The notes under the pieces: generated by a model
What the model was told of the DNA's origin: nothing
Seen by the model: only the letters and a program-made list of their open reading frames with translations
Database searches by the model: none
NCBI RefSeq assembly: GCF_000422425.1
Contig: NZ_AULT01000027.1
Coordinates: 24,399-88,398, forward strand
Length of the DNA stretch: 64,000 bases
Reading direction: 5' to 3'
From: Oceanospirillum beijerinckii DSM 7166
Lineage (GTDB): Bacteria; Pseudomonadota; Gammaproteobacteria; Pseudomonadales; Halomonadaceae
Program-made: the position numbers and the translations under genes
Part shown: piece after piece, positions 38,408 to 48,600 of the stretch
How positions within the stretch are numbered: the first letter of the stretch is position 1
How the letters are laid out: the number at the start of each line of letters is the position of its first letter

Positions 38408-40732
38408 CTAGAACTCAGCAACCTCACTCACATTTACTGCCGCCAATACCGAACGACCTTTGCCAGAGTGTTTTACCTGATACATGGCTTTATCGGCCTG
38501 ATCAATCAGACTCACCTCACTCTGAGCATGATCTGGGTAGACTGCCACACCGATGCTACCCCCAACAGAAATATCGATACCATCAATAGAAATCGGATCA
38601 CCAATCAGATGATTCAGACGCTCCGCTACATGCAGAGCCATCTCACCGCTTTCCACCTCACGCAGCAATACCAGGAATTCATCACCGCCGACACGAGCCA
38701 CCGCATCATGCTTTTTAATTGCGCCAGATAGCTTTTTCGCCAGAGCAATCAACAACTTATCACCCAACAAGTGACCATAGGTGTCATTGACTGGTTTAAA
38801 GCCATCCAGATCAATAAACAATACCGCAAACTTTTTCTGTTCTTTCTCGAACATCGCGATAGTTTTACGAACTTCTGAGGTAAAGAGAATACGATTTGGC
38901 AGTTTAGTCAGCGGGTCATGCAGCGCCTGGAAGCGCATATTCTCCAGCTCTTTCTTCTGCTCCGTTATATCGCTCATAACACAGATAAACTGGGTAATCT
39001 CATCATGCAAGCCTCGAATTGCCGACATATGTGCACGCTGAATATAAATCTCACCATCCTTCCGACGATTGGTCATCTCTCCTTCCCACTCGCCGTCATC
39101 CAGCAACTCACTCCACATCTGCTGATAAAAATCAGCACCGTGATAGCCAGAAGATAATAGTGACGCATTACGCCCTTGCACCTCTTCCGACTCGTATCCA
39201 GTAACCTCAGTAAAGGCCGGGTTAACCAGGCTAATCATACCCTTAGCGTCAGTCACCATCATCGGCTCACGGGAGTGACGGAAAACCGCTTTAGAGATCT
39301 GTGCCTCGTAGCGGGTTTCCTGCTCAGAGGAGATATCACGGAACAACACCTGAGTCGCCGACTCACCCTCGAAATAGATCCCCGCACCGGATACCTCAGC
39401 TAAAAACGGAGTACCATCGTAACGCATCAGCTTCTCTTCGATAAACGGCATGGTGCCATCACCATAAAAGTCACGCATACGCAGCAGCACAGTCTCTTTC
39501 GATTCTTCGTGTACAAACTCCATCACATCCCGACCAATCAACAGACCAGGAGACTCAACGCCCAATAGGTTCTGTGCAGCCTGATTAACCAATAGAATCT
39601 TCCCCTTACGATGTATAATTACCGCTTCCGGAGAAAGATCAAACAGAGATTTGTAGCGAGTTTCACTTTCGGCAAATTGCTCCAGCAACCTGGATGCCAT
39701 ACTAATTGCGGTAAAGCGGCTATTTAGTAGTAGAAGCAGCACCAGAGTAATCAGCAAACTGATCAACCCTGAAGCCAGCATTGAACCCTCGTCATAAACA
39801 CGCTCAGCGACTGCCAGTTCACTACCCGGCAGTGGTGTAATACGAATGGTCAGTACCTGTCCACCCAATGTAAGTACAGAGTTGAGCACACGATTGCCTG
39901 GCACAGACTGGTGACTCACCGTTTGTGGGCTGGAGTCAAATACAGGAGCCGTACCGGCACGACTGTCATACAACTGCAAACGCAGGCCCGCAGGAGCTTC
40001 AGCCATGACCTTCTGCGCAATACGGGTCATAGAAAAACCCAATGTTGCCCACCCCTTAAACAGGCCATCTGTCTCCGCCATCAAAGAGATATCCGGGTGC
40101 CACTCACTATCATAAACAGGCAGCAGCAATAGGTAATCTACCGAGTGCGATTCGGTAGGCAACAATGAGATAGGAGGAGTTAAGGTAGCAAGACCCGTTT
40201 CACGCGCCAATAACGCAGCAGTACGGCGGTGATTCTCTACCGAAATATCAAAGCCACGCACCTTGGCAGATACGGATTCAGGTGCCAGATAAAGCACCAC
40301 CATATACTCCTCCCTGACACCCTCAGGGAAAATATGGAAACCTGGAAAACGTTGCTGGCGCTTGGCAAGATAGGGATCTAGCTGAAAATCAAAGACACTT
40401 TCAGTATAAGTTAAACCAATAATACCCAGAGCGCTGTAGTCCAGATCCAAGGAATTTACAAACTGACTCCAGCTGGCAGGAGGGAGGTCATTATGACCCA
40501 ATACGACACCACGGGCAGAACGCAGCAGCATTGGAAAAGGTTTGATTTTCTCATGCAGCAGATCTGAGGCCTGCTCGGCGGTATTCTGAAACTGAGCAGT
40601 GATATCATCATTTTTTTGCCGAGCCACATCGGCACTGTATATAAAAGACACATACAGCAATAAACCGAGCACAAGCAGGGTAAAAAAAACATTTAGCCCT
40701 TTGTTAGCACCGACAAAAAACTTATCTTCCAT
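38408..40732 (-). CDS. CHASE-PAS-PAS diguanylate cyclase
   Basis: A 774-residue membrane protein. An N-terminal helix (about 13-32) leads to a periplasmic CHASE-type ligand domain (about 45-280, with FPMLLRSARGVVLGHNDLPP), then a second helix (about 300-325) and two PAS domains with a PAC-like motif. The GGDEF motif is at residues 682-686 in VARVGGDEFLVLL. LFIDLDGFKPVND is intact, so cyclase activity is expected. The inhibitory RxxD site is weakened to KKHD. There is no EAL domain. The ATG at 40732 is preferred to a GTG two codons upstream. It converges with the LysR gene and its start faces the phaC terminator. Confidence 0.9.
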   Translation of the reverse strand: MEDKFFVGANKGLNVFFTLLVLGLLLYVSFIYSADVARQKNDDITAQFQNTAEQASDLLHEKIKPFPMLLRSARGVVLGHNDLPPASWSQFVNSLDLDYSALGIIGLTYTESVFDFQLDPYLAKRQQRFPGFHIFPEGVREEYMVVLYLAPESVSAKVRGFDISVENHRRTAALLARETGLATLTPPISLLPTESHSVDYLLLLPVYDSEWHPDISLMAETDGLFKGWATLGFSMTRIAQKVMAEAPAGLRLQLYDSRAGTAPVFDSSPQTVSHQSVPGNRVLNSVLTLGGQVLTIRITPLPGSELAVAERVYDEGSMLASGLISLLITLVLLLLLNSRFTAISMASRLLEQFAESETRYKSLFDLSPEAVIIHRKGKILLVNQAAQNLLGVESPGLLIGRDVMEFVHEESKETVLLRMRDFYGDGTMPFIEEKLMRYDGTPFLAEVSGAGIYFEGESATQVLFRDISSEQETRYEAQISKAVFRHSREPMMVTDAKGMISLVNPAFTEVTGYESEEVQGRNASLLSSGYHGADFYQQMWSELLDDGEWEGEMTNRRKDGEIYIQRAHMSAIRGLHDEITQFICVMSDITEQKKELENMRFQALHDPLTKLPNRILFTSEVRKTIAMFEKEQKKFAVLFIDLDGFKPVNDTYGHLLGDKLLIALAKKLSGAIKKHDAVARVGGDEFLVLLREVESGEMALHVAERLNHLIGDPISIDGIDISVGGSIGVAVYPDHAQSEVSLIDQADKAMYQVKHSGKGRSVLAAVNVSEVAEF

Positions 40733-40807
40733 AACCACCCGATAACATTTGATACCACTGACTTTGCCTGCACAAATTTAGGTATCAATAATACCACTTA
40801 AAACAAA

Positions 40808-40832
40808 AAAGCCCACTACAAGAGTGGGCTTT
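40808..40832 (-). terminator. Intrinsic terminator of phaC
   Basis: AAAGCCCACT at 40808-40817 and AGTGGGCTTT at 40823-40832 form a 10-bp stem with a 5-base loop. On the minus strand it continues into TTTTTTGTTTT, 43 bases after the phaC stop. Confidence 0.88.
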
Positions 40833-40874
40833 GAGCACGCTGATACCCATCAGCGCTCAATCGAACTGTAAAGC

Positions 40875-42713
40875 TTAACTGGCAACCGCTACATCTTCAC
40901 GCAGTACTTCTGCAATGGTCTTTGATGCATAGCTACCCGGAGCAGGCTCAATCACAGACAGCTTGCCTTTACCTGGCTCACGTGCCACTACCATACCTTT
41001 AGCATCAGCATAACCGTTAGCTGTCACCCACTCCTGCCAGTTAGGCCACCAGGAGCCTGGATGCTTCTCTGCACCCGCGAACCACTCATCAGGTGTTGCT
41101 GGCAGCTTGTCATTCGTCCAGTAACCGTATTTCTCTTTGGTTGGTGGATTCACAACGCCCGCAATATGACCTGAGCCCGCCAGTACAAACTTAACCGGAC
41201 CTGAATGCGCCTGAGCTCCGCTGTAAGTTGATGTCCACTTGGCAATATGATCCTGAATGGTTGAAACAAAGTATACAGGCGTTTCAATCTTAGTCAGATC
41301 GATCTTAGTACCGTTCAACTCAACCTTACCCTGAATCAGATTATTTTCCAGGTACATATTACGCAGGTAGAACTTATGCATCGCTGCCGGCATATTCGTA
41401 CTGTCAGTATTCCAGTACAGCAGATCAAACGCCGCCGGACGCTCACCTTTCAGGTAGTTGTTGATGAAAAATGACCAGAACAGATCATTTTCACGCAGCA
41501 GGTTGAAGCTGAAGGACATCGCTCGGCCATCCAGATAACCATCGCGATCCAGCTGCTTTTCAATACCTTTATACGTCGCTTCATTCAGGAAAACACCGAT
41601 CTCACCGGGATCAGTAAAGTCCTGCAAAGTCGCCATATAAGTCGCCGACTTCACACGCTTATCGTTGTTCGCAGCCATATAGGCCAGCGTAGAAGCAGTC
41701 AGCGTACCACCGATACAGTAAGAGATAATGTTCACTTCTTTCTGACCGGTCGCTTGTTCAATGGCATCAATTGCAGCCAGAGGACCTTCCAGCATGTAAT
41801 CTTCGAAGCCCTTGTTACGCAGAGAAGGACCAGGGTTCACCCAAGAGATGATAAATACAGTGTGACCCTGATCAACCATCCACTTCACCATAGAATTGCT
41901 AGGACGCAGATCCAGGATGTAATACTTATTGATCCATGGTGGAACAATCAGTAGTGGAGTCTTATAGGTTTTTGGCGTCGTTGGCTTGTACTGGATCAGC
42001 TGCATCAGGTCATTTTGGAAGACCACATCACCCGGTGTGCTGCCGACGTTCTCACCCAGAGTGAATGCCTGCTTATCAGTCATACTGACACTCAAGCCGT
42101 CACGACTGGACTTCAGGTCTTCAACCAGCTGCTCCATACCCTGAATCAGGTTGCGACCTTTGGTCTCAACCGTACGGCGCAGTACTTCAGGATTGGTCGC
42201 CACAAAGTTGGTTGGACTCATTGCATTGACAAACTGACGCGCATGGAAATCAACCGTCTGACGAGCTTCATCGCTCAGACCTTCAACATTGTGCACCGTA
42301 TTAAAAATGCTACGGGCAAACAGCAGGTAAGACTGTTTAATAAAATCAAACAGTGCATTTTCAGCCCACTCTGAATCATTAAAGCGGCGATCGTCTTTTG
42401 CAGGCTCTATCACGGGCTCGACAGTTTCACCTAACAGCTGGCGAGTGACGTTCTGCCACAGCTGAATCTGACTTTTCCACAGATTCATCTGTTCTTCATA
42501 AACCGCCATTGGGTTTGTAGAGATCTGCTCGGCCATTTTCTGAAAAGATTCAGAAACATCAAATAAAATAGATAGAGATGGGTCGCTCATGCCCTGACGG
42601 GACATCAGCTGCTCAATCAGCTGCTGATACTGGGTATTGGCTTTAGTGACAATATCTGTCAGCTCAGCTGGATCGTAAAAGAAATTCGTAGAATCGGTAG
42701 TCTGTTCGCTCAT
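40875..42713 (-). CDS. phaC: Class I poly(3-hydroxyalkanoate) synthase PhaC
   Basis: A 612-residue enzyme polymerising 3-hydroxyacyl-CoA at the granule surface. The alpha/beta-hydrolase domain has nucleophile Cys333 in SYCIGGTLTAS, Asp488 in QDHIAKWTS and His516 in GSGHIAGVVNPP. The lipase-like box starts with Ser rather than the usual Gly (SYCIGG). PPWINKYYILDL and NPGPSLRNKGFEDYMLEG are typical of class I. The N-terminal 200 residues form the less conserved domain. It clusters with a phasin gene upstream. No phaA/phaB are seen here, so precursor supply lies elsewhere. Confidence 0.96.
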   Translation of the reverse strand: MSEQTTDSTNFFYDPAELTDIVTKANTQYQQLIEQLMSRQGMSDPSLSILFDVSESFQKMAEQISTNPMAVYEEQMNLWKSQIQLWQNVTRQLLGETVEPVIEPAKDDRRFNDSEWAENALFDFIKQSYLLFARSIFNTVHNVEGLSDEARQTVDFHARQFVNAMSPTNFVATNPEVLRRTVETKGRNLIQGMEQLVEDLKSSRDGLSVSMTDKQAFTLGENVGSTPGDVVFQNDLMQLIQYKPTTPKTYKTPLLIVPPWINKYYILDLRPSNSMVKWMVDQGHTVFIISWVNPGPSLRNKGFEDYMLEGPLAAIDAIEQATGQKEVNIISYCIGGTLTASTLAYMAANNDKRVKSATYMATLQDFTDPGEIGVFLNEATYKGIEKQLDRDGYLDGRAMSFSFNLLRENDLFWSFFINNYLKGERPAAFDLLYWNTDSTNMPAAMHKFYLRNMYLENNLIQGKVELNGTKIDLTKIETPVYFVSTIQDHIAKWTSTYSGAQAHSGPVKFVLAGSGHIAGVVNPPTKEKYGYWTNDKLPATPDEWFAGAEKHPGSWWPNWQEWVTANGYADAKGMVVAREPGKGKLSVIEPAPGSYASKTIAEVLREDVAVAS

Positions 42714-42802
42714 GAGCGTACCTCACTCGGGCCTTTTATCTGGCCTCGGATTTCCCTGGTGTCTTTCGACAAGCACTGAACAGTAAAAATAAGGCAATAA
42801 AA

Positions 42803-42827
42803 AAGGCCACTGTTAGTCAGCAGCCTT
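42803..42827 (-). terminator. Probable terminator of the phasin gene
   Basis: AAGGC at 42803-42807 and GCCTT at 42823-42827 pair, with an inner CTG/CAG continuation after a CA mismatch. The minus strand then reads TTTTTTATT. It lies 15 bases past the phasin stop and separates it from phaC. Confidence 0.7.
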
Positions 42828-42841
42828 CTCATGTACCTGAA

Positions 42842-43222
42842 TTAAGAAGCTTTGCTAGCAGGGCGCTTGTCAGCTTTTGCTTCTTCAGCACCGGTACGTG
42901 CCTCTTCAACGATCTTTTCAACTTCTTGTTTGAATTCCATGGACATGTCAGCCATGCTTTTCGCATCTTCCAATACTTTCTTGCTCAGAGTGCTCATCAG
43001 CTCAGCTTGTGCAGCCGTGAAGTCACGTACAGACTCAGCATCTTTAACTTCAGTCGCGTTTTTCATCTGATTAACGCCCATTTTGCTGTAAGACTTCAGA
43101 GCTTCAATCTGAAAATCCGTCATCTTTTCCATGTTCTCAACCATCAGCGCGTTCAATTTGCGCATTGGAGCGTACATGTTTTTAGTCTGATCAGCGAAAG
43201 CGTTCATGATTTTTTCTTGCAT
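42842..43222 (-). CDS. Phasin family granule protein
   Basis: A 126-residue helical, amphipathic protein with no membrane helix. The stretch MRKLNALMVENMEKMTDFQ and the following DFTAAQAELMSTLSKKV resemble the phasin family that coats PHA granules and controls their number and size. The C-terminus is Ala/Lys-rich. RBS GGGG precedes the ATG. The position just upstream of phaC, with its own terminator between, suggests high separate expression, as expected for an abundant coat protein. Confidence 0.88.
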   Translation of the reverse strand: MQEKIMNAFADQTKNMYAPMRKLNALMVENMEKMTDFQIEALKSYSKMGVNQMKNATEVKDAESVRDFTAAQAELMSTLSKKVLEDAKSMADMSMEFKQEVEKIVEEARTGAEEAKADKRPASKAS

Positions 43223-43609
43223 GGTGAATCCCCTAAAAATTCTTAGATTATCGACTTAAGTGATTGTATATTCTGCCAAATGTCAAAATGATTACACCAA
43301 TAGGTCAATCATGTTGCACTGCATTATTCCAAAACTCTTGATACAGCTATTATTTATTGCTCAACAATGCCTGTGTTGCTCAACAGTGCCTGGCAAGCTG
43401 GTTACTTAGCTATCAATTGTATTCAACCTGATATTGCATCCTGCACACAGATAACAGGCCAGATTTCCTTGTCGCTTCCTTATCTAAATTTTGCATTCCG
43501 TTTTATCAATCATCTCATCCCGATAAAGTGAGTCATCGCACACTTCCAGCAATATCAAAGCCCTTCTGAATCCCGGGCTCTGAATATACTATGAATTATC
43601 GGGTTGCTA
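43223..43609. other. Intergenic region upstream of the phasin gene
   Basis: These 387 AT-rich bases contain the phasin promoter. On the minus strand TTGACA occurs near 43280, but I could not pair it with a good -10. A 17-base imperfect direct repeat (TTGCTCAACAATGCCTG at 43357-43373 and 43376-43392, one mismatch) is the only other structure. I do not see a convincing gene. Confidence 0.45.
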
Positions 43610-43852
43610 TTACTTCTGCTGCGTATAGCTATTCAGCATCTGCATCATCAACTTCTGATAAGTTTCAACAGAATCGAAACTCTGGCTGACAAAAGGCTTC
43701 ATCAACGTCAGAGGGTCATAACCTTCAACCCCTTCTTCCATCTGCTGACGAATCTTTAGCATTAGTTCTTCCTGAAACTTCTCCACATCGGGCCACCCCA
43801 TCGCTTTACGAAATTCTTCAGGGGTCATATCGACTTCGATGTTCACCTTCAT
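43610..43852 (-). CDS. Small DUF6489-like protein
   Basis: An 80-residue soluble protein beginning MKVNIEVDMTPEEFRKAMGW, which resembles the DUF6489 family (VDxTPEEaRxfxGxPDV pattern), with a helical C-terminal part. The function is unknown. The family is often described near metabolic genes, and here it sits upstream of the phasin, so a PHA-granule link is possible but unproven. The ATG at 43852 follows GGAGAG; the frame extends to 43927, but that part lacks a ribosome site and family resemblance. Confidence 0.7.
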   Translation of the reverse strand: MKVNIEVDMTPEEFRKAMGWPDVEKFQEELMLKIRQQMEEGVEGYDPLTLMKPFVSQSFDSVETYQKLMMQMLNSYTQQK

Positions 43853-43960
43853 GGAACTCTCCTTATATGGCTCAGCCATCTCTGAAACAAATGTAACCCT
43901 TAGTAGCACTTTTTTGCAACTGCACAATGAGAGTATGCGCGACTAAAAAAGACCATCCGG

Positions 43961-45136
43961 TCATTTAGCTGCAACCCAAGCACTGCGCTGGGTATACAGT
44001 GATAAGAATAAAATCAGGGCAGCGATACCAGAAGTAACACTTGCTACCTGAAAGCTGACTTCGGCCGAAAAATACTGCCAAATCAAACCGCTACCCCATG
44101 CCCCCAGCGCCCCACCTATACCAAACCCGACACTCGTGTACGCGGCTTGTCCCTGCCCTGAATGACAGGCTGGAAACAGTCTTCGAACCAGGTCAATACT
44201 GGCAGCATGAAAACTGCCAAAGGTGGCCGCATGTAGACACTGTAACAGTAACATTACATAGAATGAATCAGGATACAAACCTGTAAACCACCAACGCACA
44301 CTCGCTAACAGCAAACTGACCAATAAGATAATTTCGGCATTAACCCTTTTGAGCAGTTTATGCATTAGCAGAAACAGTAAAACCTCAGCAAATACCCCCA
44401 GAGCCCAAAGCAAACCAATTACGGTTCGGCTATAGCCGTATTGTTCCATAAAAATGGAAAAAAAAGTGTAATAAGGTCCATGGGAAGCCTGCATCAACAA
44501 AACAGCCAGCAAAAAGCAGACAATATGCGGCTTAATCAACCAACTGATAACACCTTGCTCAGGTTTAGTTTTTTGTGCACTGAGTTGATCTGTCTTTATA
44601 ACACCAGTAACAGCAAAGCTGACAATAGCCATCGCAAGCATAATCAACAGAATCGCCGCAGGTAATGTGCTAACTGGCACATAATCCAGCCACCAGCCTA
44701 ATCCGGCAACCGCCAGAATAAAGCCGACAGAGCCCCATAAGCGAATCTGACTGTAACGTTCTTCCTGCCCTTTAAGAGCTCTAAGGGTAATCACTTCGTA
44801 TTGCGGTAAGATGGCATTCCAAAAAAAACTGTATAACGCCATTACAGCAACCATCAACCAGAACTGATCAGCCCAAAATACCCCCACAAAACAGACAGGC
44901 GTTAGTACAGCACCCAACTGCATCACTCGTTCATAGCGACCCGATCTGTCCGCCCAGTAACTCCAAATATTTGGCGCAATCAGCTTGGTAGCAATAAACA
45001 GCGCCATCAGGCTACCAATCTGCTCGGCATTAAAGCCTAATGACTGTAGATATAAGCCCCAGTAAGGATTTGTCGCTCCCAGAATAGCAAAATAGAAGAA
45101 GTAGACTGAAGAAAGCTGCCAATAAGGTATCGACAT
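43961..45136 (-). CDS. MFS transporter, HcaT/PPP-like
   Basis: A 391-residue protein with about twelve membrane helices. FFYFAILGATNPYWGLYLQSLGF at the start and IAPNIWSYWADRSGRYERVM in the loop between helices 2 and 3 are typical of the phenylpropionic-acid/nucleoside-like MFS group (HcaT family). The substrate is unknown. A gene of this type also follows aroC in Pseudomonas, so linkage with chorismate metabolism is a loose possibility. It lies 278 bases after aroC, beyond the aroC terminator. Confidence 0.85.
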   Translation of the reverse strand: MSIPYWQLSSVYFFYFAILGATNPYWGLYLQSLGFNAEQIGSLMALFIATKLIAPNIWSYWADRSGRYERVMQLGAVLTPVCFVGVFWADQFWLMVAVMALYSFFWNAILPQYEVITLRALKGQEERYSQIRLWGSVGFILAVAGLGWWLDYVPVSTLPAAILLIMLAMAIVSFAVTGVIKTDQLSAQKTKPEQGVISWLIKPHIVCFLLAVLLMQASHGPYYTFFSIFMEQYGYSRTVIGLLWALGVFAEVLLFLLMHKLLKRVNAEIILLVSLLLASVRWWFTGLYPDSFYVMLLLQCLHAATFGSFHAASIDLVRRLFPACHSGQGQAAYTSVGFGIGGALGAWGSGLIWQYFSAEVSFQVASVTSGIAALILFLSLYTQRSAWVAAK

Positions 45137-45316
45137 AAAAGACTCGTTAAAACAGAAGAGAGAAGAGATACCAGCAATACGATTGCCGCTAAATTCTTTG
45201 ATAGCTCGCCTGGGTCAGATGAACACCGTCCGATACTGACCTGAATACCGGATTATTGTCGGAAGGCGCCTGCGGCTTTTCCAACCTACAGAGGCGTATC
45301 AGGATTGGTATAACAA

Positions 45317-45342
45317 AAATGCCCCGACAAAGCAGGGCATTT
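45317..45342 (-). terminator. Intrinsic terminator of aroC
   Basis: AAATGCCC at 45317-45324 and GGGCATTT at 45335-45342 form an 8-bp stem. On the minus strand it runs into TTTTTGTTAT, about 72 bases after the aroC stop. Confidence 0.75.
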
Positions 45343-45414
45343 CGATACAGCTTTTTGAGCCACTTAAACAAATGGACTCATCCGTCACTGCACTATACCT
45401 CGGCAGAGGCCATA

Positions 45415-46512
45415 TTAAGCTTGAGCGGGCACTATGGGCGTTGGCATTTCAACATCACCACACTGACCACGATGACGCAGGTAATGATCCAACAGAGTGA
45501 TCGCCATCATCGCTTCAGCAATCGGCGTAGCACGAATCCCCACACAAGGGTCGTGACGACCTTTGGTCACCACCTCAACCGGCTCACCTGCCACATTAAT
45601 ACCACGACCCGGCAGGTGCAGACTGGAGGTCGGCTTCAGGGCAATATGGGCGATAATATCCTGCCCGGTAGAAACACCGCCTAAGATCCCCCCGGCATTA
45701 TTAGACAAAAAGCCTTCTGGCGTGATCTCATCTCGATGCTCGGTACCTTTTTGCTCAATTGAGTCGAAACCGGCACCAATCTCAACACCTTTCACGGCAT
45801 TAATGCTCATCAGCGCATGAGCCAGCTCCGCATCCAGACGGTCAAAGATTGGCTCACCCAGACCCGGTTGTACATGACGAGCCACCACAGTTACTTTGGC
45901 ACCAACGGAGTTACCCTCTTTACGCAGAGCATCCATATAGCTTTCCATCTCAGCGATCTTATCCGCATCCGGGCAGAAGAAAGGATTGGTATCGATCAAA
46001 TCCCAATCTACTTTTTCTACCTTGATAGGGCCCAGCTGAGACAGATAGCCACGAACTTCAATACCCAGACGATCTTTCAGATACTTCTTAGCAATCGCCC
46101 CCGCTGCGACACGCATTGCCGTTTCACGCGCAGAGGAGCGGCCACCACCGCGATAATCACGAAAGCCATATTTCTGATTCCAACTGTAATCCGCATGAGC
46201 AGGGCGATATTGCTGAGCAATATTGGAATAATCTTTCGAACGCTGATCGGTATTTTCGATCAGAAGGCCAATGGCCGTACCTGTGGTTTTGCCTTCAAAC
46301 ACACCGGACAAAATTTTAACCTGATCCGGCTCACGGCGTTGCGTAGTGTGACGGGAAGTCCCCGGCTTACGCCGATCCAGATCAATCTGCAGATCCTCTT
46401 CTGTGATCTCCAGGCCCGGAGGACACCCATCTACAATCGCGCCCAACGCAGGACCATGACTTTCACCAAATGTCGTTACGGTAAACAGCTTACCAAAGGT
46501 ATTGCCAGACAT
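45415..46512 (-). CDS. aroC: Chorismate synthase AroC
   Basis: A 365-residue FMN-dependent enzyme (E. coli 361) converting EPSP to chorismate. Signatures are [20 protein letters not shown] near the start, [19 protein letters not shown] and the C-terminal [17 protein letters not shown]. The ATG at 46512 (MSGNTFGK) is the conserved family start and has GAGAG upstream; the frame is open further but lacks support. It follows prmB in the conserved order. Confidence 0.97.
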   Translation of the reverse strand: MSGNTFGKLFTVTTFGESHGPALGAIVDGCPPGLEITEEDLQIDLDRRKPGTSRHTTQRREPDQVKILSGVFEGKTTGTAIGLLIENTDQRSKDYSNIAQQYRPAHADYSWNQKYGFRDYRGGGRSSARETAMRVAAGAIAKKYLKDRLGIEVRGYLSQLGPIKVEKVDWDLIDTNPFFCPDADKIAEMESYMDALRKEGNSVGAKVTVVARHVQPGLGEPIFDRLDAELAHALMSINAVKGVEIGAGFDSIEQKGTEHRDEITPEGFLSNNAGGILGGVSTGQDIIAHIALKPTSSLHLPGRGINVAGEPVEVVTKGRHDPCVGIRATPIAEAMMAITLLDHYLRHRGQCGDVEMPTPIVPAQA

Positions 46513-46689
46513 AATCTCTCTCTTGCATCGCAGCCTTAAGGCCACGTCGTTATGATTCTTTGTTTCATAGGCCAATTGATCAACGACTGAGGTAAGTTAA
46601 CAGCAATCAGTCGCCAACTCGAAAAAAGCTCTAACATACAAAACGGCTCATACAATAAACCGCTTGCTTAAACCCGTGCACAGTAGCAC

Positions 46690-47649
46690 TTAACCAGAAG
46701 TCACTTCAGCTGCAAACAGCTCAGCATGCTCACGTAGCTGGTCAGCCGTCAGCATAAAGACCCCCTGACCGCCGTTTTCAAACTCCAGCCACATAAAGGG
46801 TACTTCAGGGAAGGCATCCTGCAGAGCAAACTCACTGTTACCCACTTCACAGATCAGGACACCATCATTGGTTAGGTAATTTGGTGCATCACGCAGAATT
46901 CGACGGGTAATATCCAAACCATCCAAACCTGAACCTAAACCCAGAGCCGGTTCATGGCTAAACTCCTGCGGCATCGCCGTCAGGTCTTCATCATCCACAT
47001 ACGGAGGATTGGTCACAATCAGATCGTAACCATCTTTTGGCAGATCATTGAACAGATCAGACTGGTAGATACTTACCTGATCCTCCAGATAATGACGCTC
47101 TACATTGCTTTGCGCAACGGATAGCGCGCCTTCGGAGATATCGGCCAGATCAACCTTGGCATAAGGAAAAGCGTACGCTGTCGCAATACCGATACAACCG
47201 CTGCCGGTGCATAGATCCAGTATGCGCATTGGCTCATCGGTCAACCAAGGTTCAAACCGGTTCTGAATCAGCTCAGCAATGGGAGAGCGAGGTACCAGTA
47301 CGCGGTGATCCACATGAAAAGGCAGACCGGCAAACCAGGCCTCACCCAGCAGATATGCCAGTGGCACACGATCCAGGCAACGTTTCTCCACATGGCTTAA
47401 GACAATAACGGCCTCATCATGGGTAATACGCGCATCCAGCATGGATGGATCAAAATCCCACGGCAAGTGTAAACTGCCAAGCACCAGATGAACCGCTTCA
47501 TCCCAGGCATTATCGGTGCCGTGACCAAAAAACAGCTTATGATGATTAAACTGCGAATGGGTCCAACGAATATAATCTTTAATGGTATGCAACTGCTGAG
47601 CGACTTCCGCTAACGCTTTACTCTGTGGCACAACACCGTCTCCAAACAT
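46690..47649 (-). CDS. prmB: Ribosomal protein L3 N5-glutamine methyltransferase PrmB
   Basis: A 319-residue SAM-dependent methyltransferase (E. coli 310). The N-terminal domain contains [21 protein letters not shown], which distinguishes PrmB from PrmC. The SAM-binding motif is [19 protein letters not shown] and the catalytic motif is NPPYVD. It methylates a glutamine in L3 during 50S assembly. It lies upstream of aroC and divergent from smrB, an arrangement also found in E. coli. Confidence 0.95.
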   Translation of the reverse strand: MFGDGVVPQSKALAEVAQQLHTIKDYIRWTHSQFNHHKLFFGHGTDNAWDEAVHLVLGSLHLPWDFDPSMLDARITHDEAVIVLSHVEKRCLDRVPLAYLLGEAWFAGLPFHVDHRVLVPRSPIAELIQNRFEPWLTDEPMRILDLCTGSGCIGIATAYAFPYAKVDLADISEGALSVAQSNVERHYLEDQVSIYQSDLFNDLPKDGYDLIVTNPPYVDDEDLTAMPQEFSHEPALGLGSGLDGLDITRRILRDAPNYLTNDGVLICEVGNSEFALQDAFPEVPFMWLEFENGGQGVFMLTADQLREHAELFAAEVTSG

Positions 47650-47796
47650 GCAAATAGAAATAGCGATCCTTCCACCAACCTTAAGCCTCTGGAATTCCGC
47701 TCACTAAGTGTACCCCAGCTATGCTTAGCTATAAACCAGACTTGCGTCCCCCATTGCTTCTGGTAAGGTTGCCGCAGCCAAGAATAGAGCGAAACC

Positions 47797-48372
47797 ATGA
47801 GCAAGTACGACCCACACAACGATGATGCTGATTTAGACGAACTGGAGTTATTCCGCTCCGCCATGAAAGGCGTTAAGCCACTGAAAAGTAATCAAGTTGT
47901 GCTTAAACCCAAGAAGAAAGACATCAACATCGCACTGAAACGTGAAGCGGCTTCTACGGAAGATGAACGCTTTGTGGTAGATAACCTGTCGGAAGGTTAT
48001 GTCCCGGATATGAAACCCAGCGATGTAATGAGTTTTATGGTGCCCGATCTACCGATTCGTACTTTTCAAAGCCTGAAGAAAGGCGAATACACCTGGCAAG
48101 AAGGCATCGACCTGCATGGTCAAAGTGTTGAAGAGGCCAGAGGTGAGTTATTTTCCTTTATTCAGGACTGCCGCGCCCGCCGCTTCCGCTGTGTCATTGT
48201 CGTACACGGTAAATCATGGACTCAGGGCAGTGGTCGGGCCGAGCTCAAATCTTACGTCAACGTCTGGTTACGCCAGATGCCGGAAGTGATCGCCTTTCAC
48301 TCCTGCCGTCCCGCCGACGGTGGCACTGGTGCAGTATATGTAATGCTGAAAACCAAGGATACGATGTACTAA
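47797..48372 (+). CDS. smrB: Smr-domain endonuclease SmrB-like
   Basis: A 191-residue protein (E. coli SmrB/YfcN 183). The N-terminal 100 residues are charged and extended, and the C-terminal Smr domain (about 100-185) shows GIDLHGQSVEEARGEL with the DLHG motif and VVHGKSW with the HGK motif. In E. coli SmrB cleaves mRNA at collided ribosomes. The divergent prmB neighbour supports orthology. It begins 147 bases from prmB. Confidence 0.92.
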   Translation: MSKYDPHNDDADLDELELFRSAMKGVKPLKSNQVVLKPKKKDINIALKREAASTEDERFVVDNLSEGYVPDMKPSDVMSFMVPDLPIRTFQSLKKGEYTWQEGIDLHGQSVEEARGELFSFIQDCRARRFRCVIVVHGKSWTQGSGRAELKSYVNVWLRQMPEVIAFHSCRPADGGTGAVYVMLKTKDTMY

Positions 48373-48435
48373 CACCAAAACCCCTTACCAAACTTTTTCT
48401 GTATCTTTCAGCTAAAACGTCTGGCATAAAAACAA

Positions 48436-48467
48436 ACGGCCCGGATTTCATTAGAAATCTGAGCCGT
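48436..48467 (-). terminator. Possible terminator downstream of the DUF4892 gene
   Basis: An imperfect stem (ACGGC at 48436-48440 and GCCGT at 48463-48467, with an inner ATTT/AAAT part) is flanked by A runs on the plus side and by TTTGTTTTTA on the minus strand. It lies between convergent smrB and the DUF4892 gene and could serve both. Confidence 0.5.
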
Positions 48468-48600
48468 AAAAAAGAGAACTTTCATCATTGAACCGGTGGT
48501 AGCACTCAACCTAGAGCAGCCTCAACACCGTGCCATAGATTTATTAGATGGGGCTGTGAATAAGCATTTCAAGGTTTAAAGTATGAAAAACCGCCTTTTT

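Noticed and set aside
43312..43413. Small plus-strand ORF upstream of the phasin
   Set aside because: Short, Leu/Cys-rich translation with marginal ribosome site in a promoter region; not supportable.
45189..45371. 60-residue minus-strand open frame after aroC
   Set aside because: It overlaps the aroC terminator hairpin and has no supporting start signal or family.
47262..47290. tRNA-like GGTTC sequence inside prmB
   Set aside because: It lies within coding sequence and no cloverleaf can be formed around it.
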